Assembly: GCA_950295325.1 (NCBI GenBank)
Contig: OX485804.1
Span: 36,828,001-36,892,000, forward strand
From: Polytrichum commune
Lineage: Eukaryota > Streptophyta > Polytrichopsida > Polytrichales > Polytrichaceae
Reading direction: 5' to 3'
DNA length: 64,000 nucleotides
Below the pieces are notes generated by a model. The model was not told the DNA's origin, did no database searches, and saw only the letters and a program-made list of their open reading frames with translations. Of this stretch, positions 1 to 12,185 are shown in pieces. Every line of letters starts with the position of its first letter. Within the stretch, counting starts at the first letter, position 1. The position numbers were made by a program, and so were the translations under genes.

Positions 1-190
1 TATCACTCTACGAGCACCTTAGAACACCCACTGATTTGCTTGAAATGATGTGGCAAATGAGCATGTATTCATGAATTTAGTATCACTAAAAAAAGTAATT
101 TAATTCCTCATTGATTTTGAGACTTGGAAAAGTAGTGTGTGTTTCAAGAATTAGTCCAACACGCACTAATTGGGATAATCACTGTAGTTT
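1..190. repeat. Dispersed repeat E, copy 1
   Basis: This stretch is clearly similar to 26063..26256 in the same orientation. Both share an opening close to 'acaagcaccttagagcat', then 'ttttgagacttggcaaaa' and 'actgattgggatat'. No coding potential is visible. The copy may begin before the window. The element class is unknown; no terminal inverted repeats or target duplications were seen. Confidence 0.6.
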
Positions 191-3100
191 TAAGTCATGT
201 TCACCTTTCACCTTTTGTTACAAGTTGCTATAAAACCCAACCAACCCTTGCTAAGTCACCCTCCCGACATGATCCTTTGTTGAATCGTCAACACACTCTA
301 ATCAACATAGTCATGACTTGAGGGCTTGCTCGCATGGGCACCCATTGAGATAAGTGAGCAAGATAAGTAAGTCTTAATTATACACATGTATTGTTTGAGT
401 GGTGTTTGGTTAGGTGTGGGTTAAGGGCCATTTCACACTATGCCTGTCCAAGTCTAGAGGCCGTGGGGATTTAATGGCCAAACTTTGTTGAGAGTCCAAA
501 GAAATGGGCTGAAAATAGCCAATAAACTATAGGAATTGGAGCCTTCGGCAAGGCATAATGTGAAGCCTCCAAAGGCCAAGCTCAAAGTCTCAACCTTTGG
601 CCATGAACTCCCACGGCCTCTCGACTTGGACAACCATAGTGTGAAGCTTCCAAAGGCCAAGCCCAAAGTCCAAACTTATTTTAAACATCCCACTTTATTC
701 CTCGTCCAAAACAACCCCTCCAATCTAACGGCCAAGATCTTGTCAGTCTTCCTTATTTTTTATGAAAAGCATTCAACGGCCTCTCGACCATACTTTGGGT
801 TTCCATTCATTTTTGACCCAAACTTCCTTCAAGAGTTTTGTCGCCTTGGTCAAAAGTATTGCCATGCATGCATTTTGGAGAGCGATATGGCCTTTGGACT
901 TTGGCCTCTACTATGAAGGGTCGGGAGGCCGAATTCTCCGTTTCTTGCGATCTGATTGGTGGAAATCAACAACCTCTCGACCTTCGGCCATAGTGTGAAG
1001 CAGCCGTAACAACCAGACACCGAAAGGACATGTGTTTAAAAAAGATCGGAGTACGTGCTCAAAGTTTGTTTACTATTGTAGGTTCTATAGTCAATCTAAT
1101 TTTTTTTTTAATCTCTTCTTTTCGGGGAGAGGGTGGACACAACAAGAGGAGAGTCGATGACCATCAAAGAAGAAAGAGAATCTTCACTTTGATAACAAAT
1201 AAGAATTTTATATAAGCTATACAAATCATGTACAAGGAATTCGGCAATGGCCTCAATTTGGATATGCTATTCATTCCAAACTAATTGCATATTTTATATC
1301 CTAGGAGATGCGTTGGGAAACTAATGGACTACACCTAACCAATGCCCATGCAATACACAAGTGGCACACACCTTCATGGCACATTTGATGAGGACCAACC
1401 CATTTTGGTTGGTACTACCGTGTGATACTTCCTAGTAGCCAATTTATGGTGTGTTATGGCTCCACAAATGCATTTGAATCTTCCACCACCACATGTACGT
1501 GCATTATCGAACCCACTCAAGACAAGGATTCAATGTGACGATCATTGAAAGCGTGGTTTGAAGATGGCACACCTAGTGTAGAAAGTGACCTATAATAATT
1601 TCCAAGGTCAAGGTACATAGTTGGGGGGAAAAATCATTGTGGAACACATATGAATTCCACTTGAAGAATTTAGAAGATGTTCACCTCGATTCCCAAACAA
1701 TAAAAATAGAAGCTCGACTTTTATGTTAATGTGTTTGTGTAGTGTTTATTGTGTGGCCAAACTCTTACACTTATTAAAATGCTCATAAAGTACCGCATAC
1801 AATCACACTCACCTCAATCATCCACTAGTGTAGCGGCTTTTTGTTATGACAAAAAGTTATTGAATCTCCCTCAAGTTGCCACGTGTCGATCCTACATTGG
1901 TTGATGTATGTGTGAATCCTATTTGGAAACTACATACATGAAAATAGAAAGCGGGCTCTACGGTGTTGTAATTCCCAAACCAACGAGCACAATAAACAAC
2001 TATTATTATCATCACATTCACCATTTGCAACAATACAAAACCCCGAAGTTGAATCAATGGCTAGCAAATGCACACCCTACAACTTAGGATCTCAAGGCTT
2101 CACAATCACATACTAGGTAACAATCTTATGTTCGAATTGAAACGTGAAGGACGTAACAATGGTCGAAGATCATTATTGAATTCCACCTTATATCCTATAA
2201 TGAACTACCACAACTCCATAGTCTTGTGTGGAGTGGGAATGTTACCATGTTCCAACAATTATGTAAGGTTGACGAAATAACAATTCGAGCGTTTGACGAA
2301 ATTCCTAGAGAATTGGATGAGCCAAGTCCTTTGAAAGATGTTATTATTGGAGTCGTAACGTAAATCGACAAGTTTCAAAAAACAAATCAATTGGTTGAAG
2401 TACAATATATTGATGACCTACCTACATAATCATCAGGTTTCAACTCTTTGCAATAACTAAACTTGAAGGGATGTAAGAGCTTGTTAATTTGGCGAGTTTG
2501 AGTTTGGAGAACGAGAATTCGATGGGGTGGAAGTCAATACTAGTATCATTTAACCAAGTTATGACTGATCACGCTTAATCACACTTAATTAATCACACCT
2601 AATCACACTTGCTCACTAATCACATAGTAGTATAGATACTTCCAAAAAATTCTACAATACCATGAACTTCTTTGACCATGATGGATAAAACTTTATATCA
2701 AGTGTCGAGACGAAGTACATTGGTTGACCATGTTGTCTAAATACTAGGGTATAATTGCACTTTGAAATGGTGCCACTTTCATTCATATATACTAGGCATG
2801 GTGCATTAAGGTACGTGGACCTATGTGAGCTTTTCCAACTCCACTGCTTGCGAGCATGCTAATTCGGTTACTCATCTTAAATGGACACTTATGTTTAAGT
2901 GGTATGAGACTAGGTGTGGATCTAAGAATGGACAACAAAACATTATGCGTTTGAAAGAGATTGGCTTACATGATGGTAACTTGTCAATAGTTTGTAGGTT
3001 CAATAATCAACATAATTTGGGGGGAGGGGGGGATGGAGGACCTATATGATCATTTAGTTTTCTTAAAAATCTTTGTTTTCACAATGAATAAGATACTCTT

Positions 3101-3390
3101 GTGAACTCCATGGATTATGAGGAAAGTAGCTACACATGTAATTTAGATTTCCAATCATCTTGCACTAGTTGCATGATCCCATTGGATATGGTTGCATAGG
3201 TTAAAGTGTATGTGGAAGACATGTTTACCTTGAGATTTTGGCCATTGGATTGAATTAGGAATTGTTGCATCACATTAGCCAAAACCACATTTCAAGCTAG
3301 ATTTTGAATTATGGGACCAAAGTTGAGATGCGAAAGTTATAGGAAGAGTCTTTTCCCACTTCTACTAATCACACATGCTGTACACAAGCT
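191..3390. other. AT-rich spacer without a supported gene
   Basis: Only short chance open frames occur here. Visible structure is limited to a locally duplicated block at 545-672 and a run of short 'taatcacactt'-type direct repeats near 2567-2625. I see no splice-linked exons, RNA gene or conserved protein. Confidence 0.6.
545..672. repeat. Local direct repeat of ~36 bp
   Basis: The segment around 547-582 recurs around 636-671 with few changes; both contain 'ccaaaggccaag' followed by 'ctcaaagtc' or 'cccaaagtc'. The phrase 'gcctctcgac' also recurs near 614, 778 and 972. This is probably a decayed tandem or nested repeat. No function is implied. Confidence 0.55.
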
Positions 3391-3631
3391 GGGAGAGGAA
3401 AGTATCGCTATGAGTGCACCTCTCATCCATCCAACATAAAAAACTTTGACCCCCTATAGGTTTGTGGTTGTATCATCTCCAATGACTTGGACTACACTAA
3501 TTCAACATCTTTAAAACTAATTCTAGTGTCAACCCAACTTAAAATAGTAACCATACGGGCTACATACTATTTAAGGGTTTTATGTTGGATGAATGAGAAG
3601 TATACTCGTATGCAATAATTCCCTCTCTCCC
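3391..3631. mobile_element. MITE family B, copy 1
   Basis: About 240 bp with ~50 bp terminal inverted repeats. The left end reads gggagagg...cctctcatccatccaacat and the right end is its imperfect complement (atgttggatgaatgag...ttccctctctccc). The same element recurs at 15539..15762 in opposite orientation and at 33331..33567. It has no coding capacity, so it must be non-autonomous. The target duplication is not clear, so the superfamily is unassigned. Confidence 0.7.
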
Positions 3632-3744
3632 ACAAATTGTGTTGACAATCAAACTTGGAACAATGTCTAAAACTTGATTAGTTTGAGAACATGAATCATT
3701 CTCATCATAACACATGCCTTTTTGATGTCCATTCTTAAACTACA

Positions 3745-4410
3745 AAACCTTGCCAGAAGGTAGACGTGTCTTAAGTGGCTCGTTTTCTTAACCGAACCCC
3801 TATATTCGATTGGCATGCGATTCAGTGGCATCAAAGAGCAAACATCATAAAGACCCACATTTTAAAAGAGATTGGACCATGTCTTCAACTATTAATAACC
3901 ATTGTACACTCAATTAAGAAATGAACAAACATGCACTTCCAATAACCACAACCAAATCAAGGGAGGTCTAAATTTCAATCCGTTTTTTTTTTGTTTGCAG
4001 ATGTTTCATCATGAAATTGTTAACGTTTTAAGGTATGTGGGTGTTAATTGGTTCGTTGTTCATGCTCTCCAACTTCTACCGACGAGATTTACACAACAAA
4101 ACTCGTGTTGCATTAGCAACTGTACGATGAAACATTTGCAAAAACCGGATTGAAAATTAGACCTCCCCTAATTAAGTTATGGGTATTAGACGTGCACGTT
4201 TGTTGATCTCTTTAGTGGATACATAAGTCCTCCCAATTATGTTCACAGTGCAGAGTAGTTATCAAAATATGAAAACGTAGTCCAATCTCTTTTGAACACA
4301 TGCCTTTATGATGTTTTCTCTTTGATCATCACCGAACCCCATACCCATCAAATGTAGGGGTCCGACTAAGAAATCGAGCCACTCAACTAGACCCATCTAC
4401 CCTATATCAC
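3745..4410. repeat. Large imperfect inverted repeat (foldback), ~660 bp
   Basis: Two arms of roughly 280-320 bp face each other around a ~90-nt loop centred near 4065. Matching pairs from outside in are: 'agtggctcg' near 3774 with its complement near 4377; 'atcaaagag' near 3830 with its complement near 4323; 'aaaagagattggac' near 3865 with its complement near 4282; 'aatttcaatccg' near 3969 with its complement near 4149; and 'atgtttcatc' near 4001 with its complement near 4128. The arms also carry sequence of dispersed repeat D. RNA copied through this region would form a long imperfect hairpin. It could be a foldback transposon or two inverted copies of one repeat. Confidence 0.75.
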
Positions 4411-6907
4411 TCAAATGTAAGTGTTCAATCATGAAGAGTGTCTAGCTATGTGGGCACCAAATAAAGCCCACCTTCCTTGTTATTTGGTTCCAGTCAGCTC
4501 AGGCGGGCGCGGGCCCGGGTTAGGGTTAAGGGGCGGTATTGGTTGAGCTCCGATGAATTTAACGTCAATCACACGCTTAGGAGCAACGTCATTCTTGTTG
4601 GTCGATGTCGATTGCCGCTTGGAGCAGTTGCAGGTCGTGGAGTGCCATCTGTTTGCAGCTTCCCGCTCCCTTCGCAGCCGTTTCTGCAGGAGCGCCGCAG
4701 TCACAGCAGAATTCCTACCAGAAGAAGGTGCGTCATGTATTCGGGAGGCGAAGATAGATGGATGGATGGATGGATAGATATGGTTTAGTTTGAGGAACAA
4801 AGACAATCCACTTGCTTGTGATGCTTCTCTACATGTTTTTCCGCGGACGCACCGCATTGAGATCGACTGTTGAGAACTCGGTCGCCATAAATTCTTGCCG
4901 ACGAACTCGCGACAATCTCGGTTAGCTGATTCATGGCCATTTGATTGGACACGCCGGTTTGATCAAGCAATGACACGAATTTGACGTCTGAACTGCTGTG
5001 TCTGTGTGTTTCTTGAGGGTAGTGATTATAGGAGTATTAGTCACATCAGATAATCTTGGATGTCCGAAGCCATTCATCAGGGGTATGGTTTGTGCTATGC
5101 TCTGTTTGTAATCGAATTGCATTTGACACATAAGGTCCAAGTTGTCATTGAGAATATATCTCACGGAGATTGTGCATTCGGCAGTTTGTACACCTCTAGA
5201 AATTGATGGTACTTTTCGTCTCAATTCGCTTCCAATTTTGTTAGAGAATCATGAACTATTTGGTATTGGGTCACCTAGTTAGAATATTATCTTGAGGACT
5301 TGGCTGACGGTTAACGAACTAAAGGGAATTTCTGGCAGGAGCAGTAGTTGATATTGAGCAAAGCACTTGAGAATTTTCCTTCGATTTACGCTTGACAGAT
5401 GCAAGAGTTTTTTTTGACTTGCCACATTATCGCAGTAAAGGGCATCTCTGTCTGCCTTGTCCATCCAGACCCGGAAGTTATATGAATTGCGTTACGTTCA
5501 GAGTTGTGACTTCTACCTTCCAAACTCACACTCGAGGGTCAAACTTAAAGAATGTCATGAAAGTGGATTTAGTACAACTGATCCGTGTAGATCAATAATT
5601 ATTAGAAGCAATTGCGTGGTGATCATGAATTGGTTGTCACTTATTCACCACATCTTGTATCGGTTGCATATCAAACTATTGTAATACTATCTGTACCTGC
5701 TGGATGTTACACTATGTGACATGCATCAAGCATATGGAATTGGTAGAAAGAAACTTGCATCAATTTAGTTTCAGTGTACGCTTTGTGACCTGCATCATTT
5801 TAGGCATTCCGAGGTCCTGACGATATGGCTTATATAGCGCAAGGATTGTCTATATGCTTATCATTTCCATCCATGCCAATGAAGAAATGCCAACGACCTC
5901 ATTTCCACAATGGGCATATGCCATGTCAGGGTTCAGTGTCTCTTAACATTTTCCATTAGGGCAGCAAGAAGCGATTCAGGTTGTTTAAAAAGCTTTCATG
6001 CATTCAAGCTTTAAAAACTGCGAAGCAGGGTATTCTGGATGGTTTAGTGAAGTCGTTGAGTAGCAGGCATATCAAAAATTGTGGAATTGAATTGGATCTC
6101 GTACAGCCATATTCCTCACTTTGTGTGTCCTTGTACTCATCGCACATGAAGAAAGTACTTCGTGATGAAAATACTAGAAACAGACGCCAGTTTTGTGCCA
6201 TTTTCGACGGCAAGTCCTGAAACGGTTGAAGTTTCTATTCACTTTGCGGTCAAATGGCGAAGTTCTTCTGCCCTTCAAGAGTTCCGAAGCTTGTCGTGCT
6301 TCCAATGCATTCTTTGTCCGTGTTATCGGGTATCATGTATCGGTTATCGGTTATAGTCCATTACTCAGCTTACACGAGATGCATGTCACTTATACGTCTT
6401 GATGTTGTGATATATATTCTCTGAGCACCGCGAATCAATGTGTTCTTCTACTGCATCCTCCCTGTGAAGAATGTTTTCTTCAGTATATGTTACTCTACCA
6501 TTAATTTGAAGATTAGGTCAGAGGCTGCCTCATGTGTGACCTCCCCTAAATATTCAACTCATGGGAGCTCATGTTTGTGTTTTTTGCGCAGTTTATTTTT
6601 GCGGAGGAGCTGCTTTAATCTGGACCATCTTCGACGATGAGCAATGGTACTGCAGTCATTCTCGAACCCTTGTGTCATAGCAATGTAGTTCGTATTTCAG
6701 GGTTTGATCACGTGTGCGGTCCTTGGGACGTGTGGGTTTTCTAATTCAGAACTACCCTTTTCTTTTGACACTGAGGGGTTGCAAAAACTATTTTGAGAGC
6801 AAATTGGTGTATTGTGCAGTGGTTGGTGCCCTCGATTGACAAACATGCAAAACAAGTACGGGATTTCAAAGAACTGAAGGTGCATGTGAATATTTTAGTA
6901 GTGTGGT
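4411..6907 (+). promoter_or_regulatory. Upstream region of the U-box gene, GC-richer at 4490-5000
   Basis: The stretch 4490-5000 is noticeably richer in G+C and CpG than the surrounding spacer and carries a telo-box-like 'gttagggttaagg' near 4518. No long frame here has homology I recognise. It may be the promoter and untranslated leader, possibly with a leader intron, of the gene starting at 6908. A plausible acceptor, 'ttttgcgcag', ends near 6590. The transcription start is not determinable. Confidence 0.35.
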
Positions 6908-9725
6908 ATGGCCGGCACGCTGTCGCAAACATTGCATAGGTTGCAGATAGGGAGGCGGAAATCCATCGATGCGAGAACCGATCCTCTGCCTGTGGCGGTT
7001 GCGGAAGGTTGCGTTCCAGTCGTGCCCCTCGGAGAAGTTTTAGCAGATTCCCAGGTATCCGATGGCCCAAGTGAGTTGGCAACACCTCCTCCTGCTCCCT
7101 CTGGAAGTGGGGACATGCAAACTTCTGAAACGGAAGTGAAGCCGGCAGTGGAGAAGAAGAGCTCGTGGCTATTTTCACGGAGCAAGAATAAGAAAGCGTC
7201 GTCGAAGGAATGGCCTCAGGAGTTCGTGTGTCCGATATCCAAGTGCCTAATGGCGGACCCCGTGATTGTTGCGTCCGGAGAGAGCTACGAGCGTCGATGC
7301 ATAGAGATTTGGCTGCAACAGGGGAACGGGCATTGTTTTAAGACGGGAGTGAGTCTTGCCCACGACTCTCTGACTCCCAATATTGCTCTAAGATCTGCTA
7401 TCCAGACATGGTGCGAGAAGAATAAGGTGGCGAAGCCCCGGGTCCCAACCGTGGAGTCCGCAACCGAACTGGTGGAGAGGCGCGATGAAACAGCCTTCGT
7501 GAGCGGCGACGGAAGCGAGCCGAGGTCTCAGGAGGATCCCGCAAGGCCCGGGTTGAGCAGCGATTCGGCAAGGCCAGGGTTCGGCACCGACGAAGGATTG
7601 GAGGGTTACAACGGGAGTTCCCGGACAAGCAGCCACGGCAACAGCGAGATTTACGAGGAACACAGTGGGATTTCCGAGAACCAATGGAGCAACGGTGGCG
7701 AAGGCGAGCCAAGCGACCAAATGGGTCCGGCATGGACGAAATGTCAGGATCAGAACAGGCCTCTTTGGACGAGGCGGCAGTACGGGCATCGCACCCGGCT
7801 GTCGAGCGGCGGCTCAAGAGATTCGTCGATGGAATTCGACAGGAGGAATTCGTCGGCGGAGTATTACGGAAGCAGCACGAGCATCGGCAATACCGATGCG
7901 AACAGCAGCAGCGAATGGCCTCCCGCTGCGAACATGAATAGGTACGTCCATTCCGCATCGGCGGGTGCACTGAGAGAAGACACAGGTCATACGCGTACAC
8001 GCGGTAGAACCCCTTTGCCATTAGAGACGATTCCTTCCTCGTACCTGGCCGACGAGGCCGGGGAAAATCACGAAGGCGGTGGTATCGAGACGGAGCTGAT
8101 GAATAAGCTGAGGCACCGGCACGCCATAGAGCAGGAGGAAGGCGCCGCAGAGATCAGGAGGCTTACAAGGAACACAGAGGCCGGGGTGGACTACAGGGTT
8201 ACGTTGTGCACAGCGGAGCTTGTAGGGGCTCTGGTGCCTCTTCTCCTATCTCGATACGGCGGGGTGCAAATCAACGCAGCGGCAGCGATCATGAATCTGT
8301 CTCTTGCGCACGAAAACAAGGTGAAAATTGCACGGGCGGGAGCCATCCCTGCCCTGATAGATCTTCTGAAGAGTCGGTCCGACGCAGCTCAGGAGCACGC
8401 GGCGGGCGCCTTGTTCAGTCTTGCCTTGAACGATGAGAACAAAATGGCCATCGGCGTGTTGGGTGCCATTCCTCCTCTGATCCACGTGTTGCGAGGAGAA
8501 TCTCCAGGAGGGCAACGAGATGCGGCCATGGCTCTGTACCACCTGTCGTTTGCCACCATCAACAGGACGAAACTGATCAAAGCCGGCGCAGTTCCCATAT
8601 TGTTGCAGGTGGTGCAGGAAGAATCCCCGGACTTGGTGAGCAGAGGTCTTTTGATTTTGTGCAATTTGGCCTCCGTTCAAGAGGGGCGTTCTGCAATTTG
8701 CGAGGGCCATGGAATTATTGTGTTCGTGGACCTTCTGAGCGCTGGAAGAGAGAGTCCCTCGGCACGGTCCTCGGGTCCAGGTATGCATTAGAGACCTTGG
8801 CACTCGGGAATGTTATGGTAGAGAGAGTCAATGTATATATCTTTCCATTCTTCCTTAGAGGGCCCTTTACCATGGAAACTAATAATGTGTCATTGGTGGA
8901 GAATGCCGAGACATGCCGTGACAGTCCCACCGCAATTTTCACTAGAACTGGATGGCCTAAGGGAGCAAGGAAGTGCGAATGGATGAAAAACCTACAGGAA
9001 GTCCTACATGGCTTGCAATGCATAATGTTTCGTGGTGTACCAGATTCTGCGTCAAGCCCACCTCGAAGAGTTTGTAGACCTTGAGAGTGGATGTAGAATA
9101 AGGCATGTGCATCATAGTGTAGTCCTTGCTATCTGCACTCATCTCAGGTTTTCTCTCACAAATGTGAAACGAATTCACAGATGCCACTGTGGTCCTGGAA
9201 ATATAGGATCGGAATCTTCATTTGTGCTCAAGCTTTAGCTTGTGGGTTTGCATTATTACAAGTTCATTCTTGAGCGGTTGTTGCTATAGAGGCCGAGTTG
9301 GAAAAGCTCGAGGATGGAGGTGTGGCAGCTTGGGATGTAAAAATAAGTTGTGAATGGGGATGGATTGTGCAGATGACAAAGAATCCACAAACAGAGGAGG
9401 GGATGATTGGGGAGCTGTGCGAGAGCACGCTGCGGCTGCTCTTCTCCAGCTGTCACAGAACAATCTGCGATTCAAGATGCAGGCTCTGCAACGAGGTGCC
9501 ATAGAGCCACTAGTTGCCCTCCAGGAGACTGGCAGCCAAAGGGCGAGGGAGAAGGCAACCTCCCTGCTCAGGATTCTGAGAGAGTCCCCGAACCAGGACA
9601 GTGGCGAAGGTGAGGCGTTGTATGCACGTGCCCTATACCGCAGGGGCACCTGGGGTGTACATACGAACAACTCCAACGGGGCAGGTAGCGAGACCGCCTC
9701 GAAATCTGAATCTGCACAGTTTTGA
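6908..9725 (+). CDS. U-box/ARM-repeat E3 ubiquitin ligase (PUB family)
   Basis: Two exons, 6908..8780 and 9373..9725, give a 741-residue protein. The first donor is CCAG|GTATGC and the acceptor TTGTGCAG|AT; a one-base phase is kept across the join. Residues 101-172 form a U-box (EWPQEFVCPIS.., DPVIVASGESYERRCIEIWL), the E2-binding fold that ligates ubiquitin to substrates. Residues ~405-700 are tandem ARM repeats (for example VQINAAAAIMNLSL, GAIPALIDLLKS, GAIEPLVAL) that normally bind the substrate. Between them lies a ~230-residue Ser/Gly/Arg-rich, probably disordered linker. This order matches plant U-box/ARM ligases of the Arabidopsis PUB38-41 type, which are cytosolic or membrane-associated. 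The exact orthologue and substrate are unknown. The start is the first ATG after an in-frame upstream stop. The 592-nt intron interrupts the ARM region. Confidence 0.93.
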
Positions 9726-10478
9726 ATGACTTCTCCTTTGGATTCCACCACTTTTGCCGGGAACAAGATCCAATGGAAGAGGGATTTCGAATATACTCCT
9801 GGATCTGTTCCTTTTGGGCTTCCTGTTCTTTTGAAGCTCTCCCTACACGTCAATCCGGCCTGTCTTTGTACACCTTACTTTTCTTTTCTCAACATATCTG
9901 ACAGTCCGGTTTGTAGAATAAATTAGTGTTCTTAGAACGAAGAAGGTAATACCTCCTGAGGTTCTTCACGCGGGTTCCTGATTGTACTAAGGCCACCCAC
10001 CCACCTGCAACCTGGGGAAAGACGGCAAGGTGGTAGTCAAACCTATAAAGTTACTGGTGCAGGAATTATAAAGAAAGGGTTCGTTTAAGTAGAGACCACT
10101 TTCGAAGAAAGTGACTCGAGATTGGGAGAAGCTTTGTTCCCCACCATGCACAGCTGTTGAATCACGCTGTTTGTATTTTCTTTTCCTCTCGGATTCATTT
10201 CAGAAATTGGTGAGAACTTGTTGTCACCTAATGAATCAAAGTTTATTTGAGTTATGGTGCATCAGCAATAAGTCTCAGCCATCAGTTAATCATCATGACT
10301 GGAAGCTATCTTGGTTCCTATTGCACTGGTAATGCAAGAGGGTTAAGGGTGGAAAAGAACATGAAAATGTCAGAGTTTGAATGCAACCTAATTACTTTTC
10401 TTATTGTTAAAGGCTTTGCAGCTGTAACTGACATTGCATTGGGACATTGTGTCAATTTTGTGAGGATGATTACTATGT

Positions 10479-10646
10479 GTGAAGGCGAGCCAACTAACCA
10501 GGTAGGGCTGGCACGGACAAAATCTCAAGATCAAAACAGGCCTCTTATGACGAGGCAATAGTACAGGGACCATACTGGATGCTCTAGAGATTCCTGCTTG
10601 GAGTTTGAGAGGGGGAATTTGTCGGTGGAGTGTAATGGAAATAAGG
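10479..10646 (+). pseudogene. Decayed partial copy of the U-box gene linker region
   Basis: This ~168-bp stretch aligns to 7696..7876, inside exon 1 of the upstream U-box gene. Shared pieces include 'gaaggcgagccaa', 'atcaaaacaggcctctt' (source: atcagaacaggcctctt) and 'gacgaggc'. The frame continues as ..EGEPTNQ..DQNRPLMTRQ and then hits a stop where the parent has Tyr. A further internal deletion of about 12 nt follows. It contains neither U-box nor ARM sequence. It looks like the remnant of a local duplication, 2.6 kb downstream of its source in the same orientation. Confidence 0.85.
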
Positions 10647-10704
10647 TATGTGGGCCTTAAAATGGGCACTTTATGCTCTGCACCTACTTATTTGTAGGAT
10701 ATGG

Positions 10705-10960
10705 AACACGCAATTAGTGTGAGATGATTAGCAAATCCAACTTGTGCATTCAACTGTTTTCCTCATAATTTTTGGAGCTCGTATGAATCTCTTATTGATT
10801 ACCAAAGTGAAGAATCTCTTGCTTATTAAATGATCATATAAATTGCTCCAAGTATGTTGAGCATTGAGCCTAGAATGGTTAACAAATTTTGAACATGTAG
10901 TCCAATCTCTTTAAAGCAGACATCTTTTTGGTGTCTGTTCTTAGATGCCTGTCTCCAATT
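10705..10960 (+). repeat. Dispersed repeat D fragment
   Basis: Resembles 49300..49640 in the same orientation: both read through 'gagct(c)..gtatgaat', then 'gagc..tagaatggt.aaca', then 'ccaatctctttt'. The last portion is also found in the arms of the inverted repeat at 3745..4410 and at 27135..27460. It is non-coding. Confidence 0.6.
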
Positions 10961-12029
10961 GAGAAGGATGTGGATTGGGATTCTTTACCCACTTCATATA
11001 CATCATCACTGCAATTTGCATTTATAAGTTGAAGAACTTGTGTTTCTCCCTGGGTGCATGAAAGGCTCAGTGCAACATTTATGATTTGCAAATCTGGGCA
11101 GAGTGTTTCTTGTAAAAATGTTGCCTTTGGCTACCCTAAACCTGTATCAATAGATCATTCTTGAGAACAATCATAGGTTCTTGATTATACGTGTGTGCAT
11201 AACTGATCATGGGCTTTCATGTTTGAGCCATGTACATTGTAGTCAAAGTTCATTGACCAAATAGTACATACACAAACTTCCAGAGTGTAATTTATGATAT
11301 AATATTCCTTCAATAAACAAATTACTCTTATGTAACAATCTGTTTTGTAATGGTATAATGTGGCACACAATAAATGAGATCAACAAAGTAATATTATTAT
11401 CATGACATGAGTTCATATTACGATGTTATTCCAACATAATTGTCTTAAGGAAATTATTGATGAGTCCTCGATTTTATCCAACTATCAACATTGATTGTGG
11501 AGTTGGGATTGCCCATAATAGGGCCAAATTAAATAAGTATTTGTGTGTTCAATTAGGTCATTGTATGTCTCCCTTTTTTCTTTTTTTTCTTTTTTTTAAT
11601 GGAGCCCATGTAATATGATATGCTTTGCATCCATTATACTGCATTATTATCCATTAATATGGTCCATGAAATTTGACCACCTCTAGAAAATGCAAATAAA
11701 GTCCACTTTCGGAGACTTTATATATTCATGTCTATGTATCCCAAATTTGTACATGTGTCAAAGCTTTCAAAATTAGAAAAGATTATTTGCTCTAGTTGCC
11801 TCAACTTTCAAACTTCAACTTTCCCATTGTTGGATCTTCTCAAGTTTTGTTGGAATGAATGAATATTTACTTCCACACCTTCGATATGAAGTTGGCTTCG
11901 CATAGGAGGGGGCCTAACAAAACTAATATTGGTGATAGTTGGCTTAGAGGATCTCGACATTAAAGTTCATTGGAATCATTCACCCTGGATCAATTAAGGG
12001 TTAAACAATCAACTAGGCATTGTGAATGT

Positions 12030-12185
12030 GTTAAATATTGAATTTATAAGAATCTTGTCAACATCTTAAACACAATGTCTTTTTAATGTGTGTTCTTGAC
12101 TATAAGCCTTGCCATGTGCCACTTAAATATAGGTGTTCAATTAAGAAGAACGACCACATGAGGTCCACATACTAAGACACACTAT
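12030..12185 (+). repeat. Dispersed repeat D fragment
   Basis: Shares 'ttcttgactataagccttgcc', 'aggtgttcaattaagaag' and 'gaccacat.aggtccacata' type phrases with 27360-27460 and with the arms of the 3745..4410 inverted repeat. It is non-coding. Confidence 0.55.

Noticed and set aside
4480-4857. 125-codon frame on the minus strand
   Set aside because: GC-rich composition alone keeps it open; Pro/Ser/His repeats come from a GATG microsatellite. No domain and no splice support.
7388-8021. Long minus-strand frames opposite the U-box gene (133 and 207 codons)
   Set aside because: Antisense shadows of a GC-rich exon; low-complexity Arg/Cys/Ser sequence.
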